In this document: one piece after another, positions 55,863 to 64,000 of the stretch
Layout of the letters: each line of letters opens with the position of its first letter
Position numbering within the stretch: position 1 is the stretch's first letter
Source: an uncultured Chlorobiaceae bacterium
Lineage (GTDB): Bacteria > Bacteroidota > Chlorobiia > Chlorobiales > Chlorobiaceae
Direction of reading: 5' to 3'
DNA: 64,000 nucleotides
Assembly (NCBI GenBank): GCA_903820085.1
Contig: CAIJGA010000001.1
Span: 124,001 to 188,000, forward strand
Position numbers and translations under genes: made by a program
Notes under the pieces: generated by a model
Databases searched by the model: none
Seen by the model: only the letters and a program-made list of their open reading frames with translations
What the model was told of the DNA's origin: nothing

Positions 55863-57035
55863 TCAAACATTATCAGCAAAAGGAACAACCTCTTCGAGAC
55901 CAGCATTGCTTTTTGAACGATCAACCATCTTCTGGTAAAGGTCAATCACGAAGCCGTTGACTGAAGACCAGGACTTCGTCTCCGCATAGGCAAGGCCGCA
56001 AGCTCTCAATTCACGATAACGGAGAGAATCGCCCAGCAATTCAATGCACCTGCTGTAAAAATCACAAACCCTCCCCTGATGAACAACAATCCCGCCAGAC
56101 GAGCGGTCAGCAATGTCACAGCAACCACCGACATCAGAAACAACAACAGGCAAGCCTGATGCAAGCGCTTCGAGCGCAACATTGCAAAAAGCTTCCGTTG
56201 TGGAAGGAAAAAGAAAAATATCTCCCGATGCATAGGCTTCAGGCAGCTCTTTTCCTGTAAGATAGCCGGTAAAGACCGCCGCAGGCATTCTTCGCTTCAT
56301 CGACTCCTCTTCAGGACCGGAACCGATCAGGAGAAACCGTACCTGATCAGCATATTCACCCTGCATAAAGCGGTCATAAACCTGCATGACCACCTCAATA
56401 TCCTTGTAGAGCACAAAACGTCCGGCGTAGACAATAACACTCCGCCCTTCAGCATTCCACGTTGAGCGAAGTTTTTCGGAGCGACGCGATGGATCAAAAA
56501 GCTCCTTGTCTACACCCCTCGACCAGATTTCAATATTTCTGATATGATAATCAGCCAGTTTCAGGCGCACACTCTCATTAGGAGCAAGTACCGTATTGCA
56601 GTTGTTATAAAACCAGGTCAGATATTTCCAGGCATACTTCACGGCAAAACCGAGCCGGTAATAACTGAAATAAGAGGGGAAGTCCGTATGAAAGGCCGAG
56701 GCTACCGGGATACTGTTTTTTCTGGCATAGAGCAGGAACTCTCTGCCGATAATATCAGGTGTCGAAATATGCACCATATCAGGAGCAAACGCATCGAGTT
56801 GCCGGCGTGTCTCGTTTGTAAAAAAACCAAGTTTGTAATCAGGATAAAGCGGAATCGGCACAGAGGGCATTCTGTGAACAGCTAAGCCATTATGATTGTC
56901 CCCGCTTGAAACATCAGGAGACCAAACAGCAACGTTATGGCCGTTTTTCCTGAATGAAGCAACCAGCTGATAGATGGATTTGACCGCACCGTCCTTGTCC
57001 CTGACATAAGTCCCCGAGTATAAAGCAATCTTCAT
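55863..57035 (-). CDS. Family 4 glycosyltransferase (MgtA/SqdX-like)
   Basis: A 390-residue GT-B enzyme. MKIALYSGTYVRDKDGAVKS is the N-terminal Rossmann start; HTDFPSYFSYY and NIEIWSRGVDKELFDPSRR, then VIVYAGRFVLYKDIE, and the C-terminal STTEAFCNVALEALASGLPVVVSDVGG with the E-x7-E motif are typical GT4. The pattern is closest, by eye, to SqdX/MgtA enzymes that glycosylate diacylglycerol or make sulfolipid. ATG 57035 is chosen over an in-frame TTG three codons upstream. First gene of the gnd-zwf run. Confidence 0.78.
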   Translation of the reverse strand: MKIALYSGTYVRDKDGAVKSIYQLVASFRKNGHNVAVWSPDVSSGDNHNGLAVHRMPSVPIPLYPDYKLGFFTNETRRQLDAFAPDMVHISTPDIIGREFLLYARKNSIPVASAFHTDFPSYFSYYRLGFAVKYAWKYLTWFYNNCNTVLAPNESVRLKLADYHIRNIEIWSRGVDKELFDPSRRSEKLRSTWNAEGRSVIVYAGRFVLYKDIEVVMQVYDRFMQGEYADQVRFLLIGSGPEEESMKRRMPAAVFTGYLTGKELPEAYASGDIFLFPSTTEAFCNVALEALASGLPVVVSDVGGCCDIADRSSGGIVVHQGRVCDFYSRCIELLGDSLRYRELRACGLAYAETKSWSSVNGFVIDLYQKMVDRSKSNAGLEEVVPFADNV

Positions 57036-57056
57036 AAGAGACAAAAAAATACTGCT

Positions 57057-57088
57057 GATATCGATCCTGTTTGCCTACTGTCGATATC
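57057..57088. repeat. Inverted repeat upstream of the glycosyltransferase gene
   Basis: GATATCGA (57057-57064) and TCGATATC (57081-57088) are perfect 8-bp inverted copies 16 bases apart, starting 22 bases before the minus-strand ATG. It may be an operator or a leader hairpin. It lies outside any gene. Confidence 0.4.
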
Positions 57089-57170
57089 TTGAAAAAAAAA
57101 TCCGGGCCGGGCAGTTAGCCTGAACCAAAGGTAACATTTCCCCGGAAAAATCCATCATGCCCCAGACCAA

Positions 57171-57641
57171 TCACTTCACCGGAAGAGAGAGCTTTGCAAC
57201 TTTTGGATGAACCAGCCGCTTGAAGTTTTCATAAGAAAGGCGCAGCAGTTCTGTATGGGCTCCGGCATTGAAAGCAATTTCATCATCATCTTCAAGTTCT
57301 TCCGATACATAGACATCCATACCGTATAGATTGCCGAAAGGCGGCATGGCTCCGATCTCGCATTCAGGAAACAGTCCGGCAAATTCTTTTTCTCCGGCAA
57401 GCTGAACATCGCGGGTTCCGGTCAACTGCCGCAAAAGCTCAAAGTCAAGCTGACGGGATGCCGGCAATACCACCATAGCCATCTTGCCGGCAATAGTGAC
57501 AATGACCGTTTTGGCCAGCTCTTTGCCCGGAACATGAGCGGCAGCAGCGATCTCCTGTGCAGTGTAGGCGGGTGAGTGGCTGACAACAAAATACCTCACG
57601 CCATGGCTGTCAAGATATTCCCTCAATTTATGAATAGGCAT
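57171..57641 (-). CDS. YbaK/ProX-type aminoacyl-tRNA deacylase
   Basis: About 156 residues of the YbaK fold. YTAQEIAAAAHVPGKELAKTVIV, the VLPASRQLDF segment and the PPFGNLYGMDVYV block match this family of editing deacylases (Ala/Cys mischarged tRNA). ATG 57641 is chosen because AGGAG lies five bases upstream, rather than the in-frame ATG at 57671. Solitary; the exact mischarged substrate cannot be told from sequence. Confidence 0.83.
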   Translation of the reverse strand: MPIHKLREYLDSHGVRYFVVSHSPAYTAQEIAAAAHVPGKELAKTVIVTIAGKMAMVVLPASRQLDFELLRQLTGTRDVQLAGEKEFAGLFPECEIGAMPPFGNLYGMDVYVSEELEDDDEIAFNAGAHTELLRLSYENFKRLVHPKVAKLSLPVK

Positions 57642-57716
57642 TGCAACTCCTCTCTGGTTAATGCGGAACAAGCACTTTTCTTAATTACGTCAAATACAGC
57701 GTCAAAAGCAAAGCCG

Positions 57717-58472
57717 TCAGCCCTCTTTCCATGCTTTCAGCGCGGGAAGGGCCGCCCGATACCCTGCCTCCATAATTTCCGGTACTGACCCCGTATCAAT
57801 CAGGCTGAATTGCGAAAGATCAGGAGCAATACATAAATCCGCCACATCTATCTGCAACGCCGTTGTATTGGTGATGGTACTGTAGAAGGCGTTCAGCAGA
57901 AGATCGATAATATTCTCAGGCTTGTTGAAAGCATGTCGGGCCAAAAGATCGACACAGATAATCGATTCCGCTCCACCTTCAAACAGCGGGGAAACCGGTA
58001 CGTTTTCCATAAGCATCCCGTCAACAAGCAGCGAGCCTGAGTACTCCACCGGCCTGAAAACACCCGGGATACAGCTGCTCGCCATCACCGCGGCAGCCAC
58101 ATCCCCTTCGGCAAGAATAACTTTTTTTCCTGTTCCGATATCGGTCGCGACCATTGAAAGCGGAATCAGGGCATCTTCAATATTTTTATCGCCCAGCAGA
58201 CTGCAGACGATAGCACCCATTTTTCTGTTTGACAGAAGACCGTATTGTGAAAGTGCCAGACTGGTCAGATCAAGCCAGTCGAGGTCGAAAACAATATCGC
58301 GAATATCCTCCCAGCTTTTGCCGAAGGCATAGAGCGAAGCAATAAAAGAACCGATGCTGGTACCGCTGACCATTGATACCGTTATGTCGAGTTCAGTCAG
58401 AGCCCTGAGCACTCCAACATGGGCAGCGCCGAGCACGGCCCCTCCCCCAAGTGCAAGAGCTGTTTTTTTCAT
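57717..58472 (-). CDS. Patatin-like phospholipase (RssA type)
   Basis: A 251-residue protein with the patatin Ser-Asp dyad: [17 protein letters not shown] (oxyanion loop, about 6-22), [15 protein letters not shown] with nucleophile S39, and LLVDGML with the Asp near residue 153. Members act as lipid acyl hydrolases at membranes. It stands alone between the deacylase and an aldehyde dehydrogenase; a link to fatty-acid turnover with that enzyme is inference. Confidence 0.85.
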   Translation of the reverse strand: MKKTALALGGGAVLGAAHVGVLRALTELDITVSMVSGTSIGSFIASLYAFGKSWEDIRDIVFDLDWLDLTSLALSQYGLLSNRKMGAIVCSLLGDKNIEDALIPLSMVATDIGTGKKVILAEGDVAAAVMASSCIPGVFRPVEYSGSLLVDGMLMENVPVSPLFEGGAESIICVDLLARHAFNKPENIIDLLLNAFYSTITNTTALQIDVADLCIAPDLSQFSLIDTGSVPEIMEAGYRAALPALKAWKEG

Positions 58473-58520
58473 ACCTAACGAAATAAAGGGTTCCCGGTCA
58501 ATCCGCCGGATAGTGGCACT

Positions 58521-59909
58521 TCACTGGAAAAAGGTGACAAGACGCTTGAGCAGCATGAACTTCCACCAACTGTAGGGAGGATAACGCAAACCGGGATCGG
58601 GATAGAGTGGCCGGCGAAGAACGCTTCGCTGAAAGGAAAAGGTGTCAAAGCCTGCCTTGCCGTGATAGGCTCCGAATCCGCTCTTGCCAAGTCCTCCAAA
58701 AGGAAGCCCGGGAATAGCCGCCTGGAAGAGCAGGTCGTTGATACACACTCCCCCGGAACGAGAGTCACGTACAACCCGATCCTGGACGTCCTGATCCGAT
58801 GAAAAAAGATAGAGTGCAAGAGGCGCATCTTCACTGCGGATGATATCGAGTGCTTCTGAAAGCTCCCCATAGGCGATAACCGGCAGCAGGGGACCAAAAA
58901 TCTCAGACTGCATGACGGAAGAGGTTAGAGTCACTCCGCGAAGAATGGTCGGGGAAATATAGCGCTCACCAGGATCGCTTTTTCCTCCACTCCAGACCAA
59001 AGAGCCGGCAAGAATATTTTCAAGCCGCTGAAACTGCTCGATATTGACAATGCGGGGATAATCGGGACTCAATCGGGGATCATCACCATAAAAATCGGTA
59101 ATGGCTTCACGCATACAGGCGAGCAGCTCAACCTCCCGCTTCTCATGCACCAGAACATAATCTGGCGCAAGGCAGGTCTGCCCCCCGTTTAGAAACTTGG
59201 CCCAGACAATCCTGCGGGCCGCCACCCTGAGATCGCTACTCTCTTCGACAATACAGGGACACTTCCCGCCAAGTTCGAGCGTTAGCGGGGTGAGATGACG
59301 GGCCGCAGCATGCATGACCTCCCGGCCGACAGCACGGCTGCCGGTAAAAAAAATATAGCCAAATCGCTCGGCAAGCAGCTCCTTGATCTCTTCAACACCT
59401 CCCTCAATGACCCTGATTGCACTCTGGTCAAGATAGTGACTCAGCCCTTCGGCAAGGAGTGCAGAGCTGTGCGGAGCATGTTCCGAGGGCTTGATAACCG
59501 CGCAATTGCCGGCAGCAATGGCACTGATGAGCGGAGCAAGAGAGAGGTTGAACGGGTAGTTCCACGCCCCGATGATGAGCACGACACCATAGGGTTCAGG
59601 AGAGTATGATGCTTTTGAAGGCTGATAGATGAGCGGAATGGATACCCGATGAGGCTTCATCCATGAAGAGATGTGCCTGAGGGCAAAACGGATTTCACTC
59701 CGAAGATATCCCGTCTCCGTCAAAAAAGTCTCTGCTGCAGACTTCCCGAAATCAAGATGCACTGCGGCCGCAATCTCCTTTTGGCACTCAAGGAGAAATT
59801 TCTGGAGTGCAAGAAGCTGCGAAATTCTCCACCCGAAATCACGGGTTATGCCACTCTCAAAGGTCTCTCTCAATACCGCCAATTCAAGGAAAAACTGATC
59901 TTTTTGCAT
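58521..59909 (-). CDS. Aldehyde dehydrogenase, ALDH3/fatty-aldehyde type
   Basis: A 462-residue ALDH of the class 3 type. N117 in IGAWNYPF, E212 in LELGGKCP, and the nucleophile C246 in NGGQTCLAPD are present, with FPFGGLGKSGFGAYHGKAGFDTFS near the C-terminus. The tail WWKFMLLKRL is hydrophobic and may associate with membranes, as in fatty aldehyde dehydrogenases. It is separate from the succinate-semialdehyde type near 6-7.5 kb. Substrate range is inferred from class only. Confidence 0.83.
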   Translation of the reverse strand: MQKDQFFLELAVLRETFESGITRDFGWRISQLLALQKFLLECQKEIAAAVHLDFGKSAAETFLTETGYLRSEIRFALRHISSWMKPHRVSIPLIYQPSKASYSPEPYGVVLIIGAWNYPFNLSLAPLISAIAAGNCAVIKPSEHAPHSSALLAEGLSHYLDQSAIRVIEGGVEEIKELLAERFGYIFFTGSRAVGREVMHAAARHLTPLTLELGGKCPCIVEESSDLRVAARRIVWAKFLNGGQTCLAPDYVLVHEKREVELLACMREAITDFYGDDPRLSPDYPRIVNIEQFQRLENILAGSLVWSGGKSDPGERYISPTILRGVTLTSSVMQSEIFGPLLPVIAYGELSEALDIIRSEDAPLALYLFSSDQDVQDRVVRDSRSGGVCINDLLFQAAIPGLPFGGLGKSGFGAYHGKAGFDTFSFQRSVLRRPLYPDPGLRYPPYSWWKFMLLKRLVTFFQ

Positions 59910-60084
59910 AGAAGAAATAGAATCAATTCATCCGGAAAAACACAACTCATTTCAATGTAACGAAAAAACGGCTCCAGCATAACCGAAGCATCGTTGCTGC
60001 ATCTGGTATTTTGCCAACCACCATCCGTTCAGTACATTACTTCATTGCTTTTTTGAAAAAACACTTACTCTAATCACACCCTTT

Positions 60085-60843
60085 ATGGAATGGATCACGC
60101 AACCAGAGGCATGGATTGCTTTGGCGACATTGACGGCTCTGGAAATTGTGCTTGGTATCGACAACATTATCTTTCTCTCCATTATTGTCGGACGACTGCC
60201 GGAACAACAACGGGGGAAGGGAAGAATTATCGGGCTTGGGCTTGCCATGCTGACCCGAATAGCACTCCTGCTCTCGATAACCTGGGTTATGGGGCTTACA
60301 GGCGGCCTTTTCACCGTGCTTGAACACCATGTTTCAGGACGCGACCTGATCCTGATTGGCGGAGGGCTCTTCCTGCTTGCAAAAAGCACCCAGGAAATCC
60401 ACCAGAGCCTTGAGGGGAGTGAAGAAGAGGTAACAAAAAGCGGTTCAAAAGGCAGCTTTATCTTCACGATGCTGCAGATAGCGGTTATCGATATAGTTTT
60501 TTCGCTTGACTCGGTCATTACTGCGGTCGGGCTTGCCAAAGATGTTGAAGTGATGATCATCGCCATCATGATCTCAATCGGAATCATGATGCTCGCCGCC
60601 AAATCAATCAGCGATTTCGTTGAAAAGCACCCGACCATCAAGATGCTTGCCCTGAGTTTTCTTATTCTTGTCGGCGTTACCCTGCTTGCCGAAGGAGCAG
60701 GTTTTGAAATACCGAGAGGATATATTTATTTTGCAATGGCCTTTTCAGTAAGTGTTGAAATGCTGAATATCCGTCTGCGCAAAAAAGCAGCAAAGCCGCT
60801 CCATCTTCATCCAACCATGAATATTGACGGCGATAGTGCCTGA
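60085..60843 (+). CDS. TerC-family integral membrane protein
   Basis: A 252-residue protein with about seven transmembrane helices. The start MEWITQPEAWIALATLTALEIVLGIDNIIFLSII carries the TerC signature E-x3-G-x-D-N; IAVIDIVFSLDSVITAVGL repeats it in the second half (the LDSV form). TerC proteins are implicated in tellurite resistance and in metal (Mn2+) export. No other ter genes are nearby, so the metal role is more likely. It has its own terminator. Confidence 0.9.
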   Translation: MEWITQPEAWIALATLTALEIVLGIDNIIFLSIIVGRLPEQQRGKGRIIGLGLAMLTRIALLLSITWVMGLTGGLFTVLEHHVSGRDLILIGGGLFLLAKSTQEIHQSLEGSEEEVTKSGSKGSFIFTMLQIAVIDIVFSLDSVITAVGLAKDVEVMIIAIMISIGIMMLAAKSISDFVEKHPTIKMLALSFLILVGVTLLAEGAGFEIPRGYIYFAMAFSVSVEMLNIRLRKKAAKPLHLHPTMNIDGDSA

Positions 60844-60897
60844 ACAACCGCCCAACCGGATGACCGGGCCACAATAGAAGTCCGCCGCCGACAGCTT

Positions 60898-60936
60898 AAA
60901 ACCCCTGCAACACGATCGTTATGTTGCAGGGGTTTT
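60898..60936 (+). terminator. Terminator after the terC-family gene
   Basis: AAAACCCCTGCAAC (60898-60911) and GTTGCAGGGGTTTT (60923-60936) form a perfect 14-bp stem ending in T residues, 55 bases past the stop codon. Confidence 0.88.
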
Positions 60937-61001
60937 GTACATTACAGCGATAATACAGAACCCGCAAAAGATCAACCTCACAGTTAAAGGAACGATCAGA
61001 T

Positions 61002-63425
61002 ATGGCTCTACCTGCAAAACTCACTCCGGAAAAACTGTATCGAGCATGTGACCCTCAGGAGTTCAGTTTCAGAACCACTGCGGAGCTTGACGGTCATGTA
61101 AACGCCACCGGCCAGAAGCGCGCTATTGATGCCATAACGTTCAGTATGGGCATCAGGCACGACGGGTTCAACCTGTTTGCCCTCGGGCCGAACGGCACCG
61201 GCAAACAGAGCGCTATCATGCACTTTCTCGACGGCATAGCTCCCAACGCTCCAATCCCTTCCGACTGGTGCTATGTCAATAACTTCGAAAAACCCCGCAA
61301 CCCCAAGGCGCTGAAGCTTCCGGCAGGAAAAGGCACCACACTTTCCCGTGATATGCAGCACCTTGTCGAGGCACTTTTTACCGTCATACCGGCAGCGTTC
61401 AGCAGTGAGGAGTACCAGGTACAGGAAAAAGATATCCGTGAAAAATTCCAGGAACAGCAGGGTGAAGCAATCGGTGAACTTGAAAAAAATGCAGCCGAGA
61501 ACAACATTGCACTCATCAGAACGCCCGCCGGATTTGCCTTTGCACCGATAAGAAACAATGAAGTGCTCAAGCCGGAAGAGTTCATGCAGTTGAAACAGGA
61601 GGAACGGGACGCTATAGATGTAGAGATCACCAGGCTGAAAACAGCGATGCAGTCTATTCTGGCCCAGATACCGAAATGGCAGCGCGAAACCCAGGAAAAG
61701 CTCAAGGAGCTGAACCGCAACATCGCCAGCTTTGCCGTAAAGCCATTGGTTGCTGAGCTCCGAAACAGCTATGAACCGCTGCCTGAGGTCATCGCCTACC
61801 TTGACACACTGGAAAACGACGTTATCGAAAACTTTGACAAGTTTCTTGAAAAAGAGCCTGACCAGCGGGAGCTGTTTCCGGGGATGGCTCCCGACAGGTT
61901 CCTGCAAGGAGGATCATCGTTTAACCGTTACCGGGTCAACGTCATTGTCGACAACAGCAGGAGCGAAGGTGCTCCTGTCGTCTATGAAGACAAACCCGCA
62001 TGCTACAACCTGGTTGGTGACATCGAGCATATTTCACAGATGGGCACACTGGTCACAGACTTCACCCTGATCAAGCAGGGAGCGCTGCACCGGGCGAACG
62101 GAGGCTATCTGCTCATTGACGCAAGAAGGCTCCTCATGGAACCCCTCGCCTACGAGGCGCTGAAAAAGGCCTTGCGCACCCGTCATATCCGCATTGAATC
62201 CCTTGCCCAGCTCTACAGCCTTGTCAGCACCGTCTCACTTGAACCGGAACCAATTCCGCTCGACGTCAAGGTCATTCTGCTCGGAGAACGCAGCCTCTAC
62301 TACCTGCTCACCCTCTATGACCCTGACTTTACCGAACTCTTCAAGGTGGCGGCAGATTTTGAAGACGAACTGCCGGTCAACAGTGACGGAAAGCTCTTTT
62401 ATGCCAACATTATCAGCTCAATTGCAAAAAAAGATACCCTGCTTCATTTTGACAAAGGTGCCGTTGCAAGGGTGGTCGAACATGGCAGCCGACTCGCAGA
62501 AGATTCCACAAAGCTGACAGCGCACCTGCAGAGCATCTGCGACCTGGTTCATGAGGCTGAGTTCTATGCCGCTTCGGCAAAAAAGGAGAGTGTGGAGGCA
62601 GGAGATGTCCAGCACGCCATTGATGCAAGAACCCTGCGCGCCTCAAGAATCCGGGAAAAGATCAGGGAGGCAACGCTGAAAAACCAGATTCTCATCGATA
62701 CAGTTTCAGAAAAAACCGGCCAGATCAACGCTCTTTCGATCTACTCGCCCGGCGGCCAGAGTTTCGGGCATCCAGGGAAAATAACGGCGAAAGTAGGGCT
62801 CGGAAAAGGAGAGGTGATTGACATTGAGCGCGAAGTTGAAATGGGCGGACCAATCCACTCAAAAGGAGTGATGATTCTTTCCGGATTTCTTGGTGCCCGA
62901 TTTGGTATCGATCAACCGCTCTCGCTCACCGCTTCACTGGTTTTTGAACAGTCATACAGCGGTGTAGAAGGCGACAGTGCATCCTCTGCCGAACTGTATG
63001 CCTTGCTCTCTGCCATATCAGGAGCACCGATACGGCAATGGTTCGCCGTCACCGGCTCAGTAAACCAGAACGGCGAGGTACAGGCAATCGGAGGGGTAAA
63101 CGAAAAAATCGAAGGCTTTTTCGACCTCTGCCAGGCAAGAGGGCTCACCGGAAAAGAGGGAGTGCTCATACCGGTTTCAAACGTCGAGAATCTGATGCTC
63201 CGCAGCGACGTGGTTGAGGCGGCCAGAAACAATCTCTTCTCGGTTTTCCCTGTAAGCCATGTTGATGAAGGAATCGAGATCCTGACCGGCATTCCGGCAG
63301 GCGAACCGGATACAAACGGCAACTACCCTCCCGATACCATCAACGGCATGGCTGTTGCCCGACTGCGCGAGATGGCCGAAAAAATCAGACAATTCAACAA
63401 TTCATCCAGCGATAATGAGGAATAA
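61002..63425 (+). CDS. LonB-type ATP-dependent protease (AAA_32 family)
   Basis: An 807-residue protease of the Lon-like AAA_32 type. An N-terminal AAA segment holds Walker [10 protein letters not shown] (62-70). A coiled-coil insertion follows (about 140-260), then the second ATPase part ([23 protein letters not shown]). The C-terminal Lon protease domain has S659 in GDSASSAE and K702 in GGVNEKIE, 43 residues apart, the same spacing as the Ser-Lys dyad of E. coli Lon. It would degrade damaged or regulated proteins in the cytoplasm. Its end overlaps the next gene's start. Confidence 0.88.
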   Translation: MALPAKLTPEKLYRACDPQEFSFRTTAELDGHVNATGQKRAIDAITFSMGIRHDGFNLFALGPNGTGKQSAIMHFLDGIAPNAPIPSDWCYVNNFEKPRNPKALKLPAGKGTTLSRDMQHLVEALFTVIPAAFSSEEYQVQEKDIREKFQEQQGEAIGELEKNAAENNIALIRTPAGFAFAPIRNNEVLKPEEFMQLKQEERDAIDVEITRLKTAMQSILAQIPKWQRETQEKLKELNRNIASFAVKPLVAELRNSYEPLPEVIAYLDTLENDVIENFDKFLEKEPDQRELFPGMAPDRFLQGGSSFNRYRVNVIVDNSRSEGAPVVYEDKPACYNLVGDIEHISQMGTLVTDFTLIKQGALHRANGGYLLIDARRLLMEPLAYEALKKALRTRHIRIESLAQLYSLVSTVSLEPEPIPLDVKVILLGERSLYYLLTLYDPDFTELFKVAADFEDELPVNSDGKLFYANIISSIAKKDTLLHFDKGAVARVVEHGSRLAEDSTKLTAHLQSICDLVHEAEFYAASAKKESVEAGDVQHAIDARTLRASRIREKIREATLKNQILIDTVSEKTGQINALSIYSPGGQSFGHPGKITAKVGLGKGEVIDIEREVEMGGPIHSKGVMILSGFLGARFGIDQPLSLTASLVFEQSYSGVEGDSASSAELYALLSAISGAPIRQWFAVTGSVNQNGEVQAIGGVNEKIEGFFDLCQARGLTGKEGVLIPVSNVENLMLRSDVVEAARNNLFSVFPVSHVDEGIEILTGIPAGEPDTNGNYPPDTINGMAVARLREMAEKIRQFNNSSSDNEE

Positions 63426-64000
63426 CCTTATCCGCCATATCGCCGTAGCTCTCGACTGTTCGCCGCACAGCCTGGCATCACTGAACGCTGCTGCAGAACT
63501 TGCCCGGCGCATGCATGCCGATCTGACCGGAATTTTTGTTGAAGACCTGAATCTGCTGCGAATGGCAGCACTTCCCTGCAGCCATGAAATCCGCATCTAC
63601 ACCGATGAGCCGGAAAAGATCGACCTGTTGCAGCTTGAGCGTTCATTGAAACGGCAGGCGCGAGAGGCTGAAAGTGCCCTGCAGCACATTGCAAAAGAAT
63701 TCATGGTAGAGCACTCGTTCAGGGTATGCCGGGGCATGGTTCCGGCAGAAGTGATCCTTGCAGCTCACGAAGCTGACCTGCTTGTTCTCGGTCGCAGCGG
63801 CCGGTCACCCTCCTGCCGGAAAGGACTCGGCTCAACGGCAAAAAAAGCACTTGCCGAAGGAAAAAGACCGCTCCTGCTGATGCGTACCGGTTTTGCAGCA
63901 AAAGAGTGGCCAGTGCTGGTACTTTATGATGGATCAACCGGATCGCAACAGGCTCTCAGCACCGCCCTCAGCCTTGCAGAACCAGGCACCCTCCATGTAC
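63415..64000 (+). CDS. Universal stress protein (UspA-type), C-terminus cut by the window
   Basis: Starting at ATG 63415, inside the end of the LonB-type gene (11-base overlap), the frame stays open to the window edge (195 residues visible). [20 protein letters not shown] and [16 protein letters not shown], then [16 protein letters not shown] with the G-x-x-G-like phosphate loop, and RPLLLMR are UspA motifs. A second Usp domain begins with [15 protein letters not shown], suggesting a tandem protein. The true end is outside the window. Confidence 0.8.
   Translation, partial: MRNNLIRHIAVALDCSPHSLASLNAAAELARRMHADLTGIFVEDLNLLRMAALPCSHEIRIYTDEPEKIDLLQLERSLKRQAREAESALQHIAKEFMVEHSFRVCRGMVPAEVILAAHEADLLVLGRSGRSPSCRKGLGSTAKKALAEGKRPLLLMRTGFAAKEWPVLVLYDGSTGSQQALSTALSLAEPGTLHV

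Overview
The window is most likely chromosomal DNA of a green sulfur bacterium (Chlorobiaceae, Chlorobium-like). Three things point there: a chlorophyllide a reductase subunit (bchY) with its three cluster cysteines, a small protein resembling chlorosome envelope protein CsmB/CsmF, and a complete menF-D-H-B-C-E menaquinone operon. A BshC gene (bacillithiol-type thiols), the alternative GlmU family and a DUF4199-like membrane protein also fit Chlorobi/Bacteroidetes. No phage, insertion sequence, integrase, CRISPR array or rRNA is visible. The region reads as core genome with dense, mostly short operons and one tRNA (Asp).

Layout. 1-5.2 kb: the 3' end of bshC faces a minus-strand run (lipid kinase, alternative GlmU, TrpG/PabA-type amidotransferase, LOG protein, HTH regulator). 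5.2-6.1 kb: an AT-rich spacer, an unlisted 34-residue leader ORF and an orphan coiled-coil/LuxR-HTH regulator that appears translationally coupled to it. 6.2-10.7 kb: recG, rsgA and a semialdehyde dehydrogenase (minus). 10.8-17.4 kb: rpmE and frr (plus), bchY (minus), xseA (plus) overlapping kdsB, DUF167, gatC, citrate synthase, tRNA-Asp. 17.4-19.5 kb: OmpA-like protein, NYN/LOTUS-like protein, heavy-metal-associated protein (minus). 19.6-27.7 kb: TPR lipoprotein, then the men operon. 27.7-30.8 kb: parA, parB, dapB and a membrane protein (minus).

30.8-43.5 kb: DNA glycosylase, mgtE, an ETF:quinone oxidoreductase, an NmrA-like reductase, an amidohydrolase, an AbrB/MazF-type toxin-antitoxin pair with a probable operator, mnmA, an esterase and metH. 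43.6-52.6 kb is an envelope-rich stretch: HD protein, beta-barrel, lipoprotein, chlorosome-type protein with a 33-bp tandem repeat, two different L,D-transpeptidases, a SIMPL protein, several small membrane proteins and a DUF2278 protein. 52.7-57.0 kb: pgl, zwf and gnd of the oxidative pentose phosphate pathway with a glycosyltransferase. 57.2-64 kb: YbaK-type deacylase, patatin, fatty-aldehyde-type dehydrogenase, TerC, a LonB-type protease and a truncated universal stress protein.

How the genes fit together. Pigment (bchY), antenna (CsmB-like), quinone (men) and thiol (bshC) genes serve phototrophic, sulfide-based metabolism. Citrate synthase and the pgl/zwf/gnd set imply oxidative carbon routes beside the reductive TCA cycle expected of this group. 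Nothing clearly represents an entirely new system. The observations most worth following are the leader ORF plus orphan regulator, the repeat-expanded chlorosome-type protein, the ETF:quinone oxidoreductase without a visible ETF partner, and a PP-loop-like echo of the mnmA 5' end 2.2 kb upstream of mnmA. All family assignments are made by eye from sequence motifs; no database search was run.
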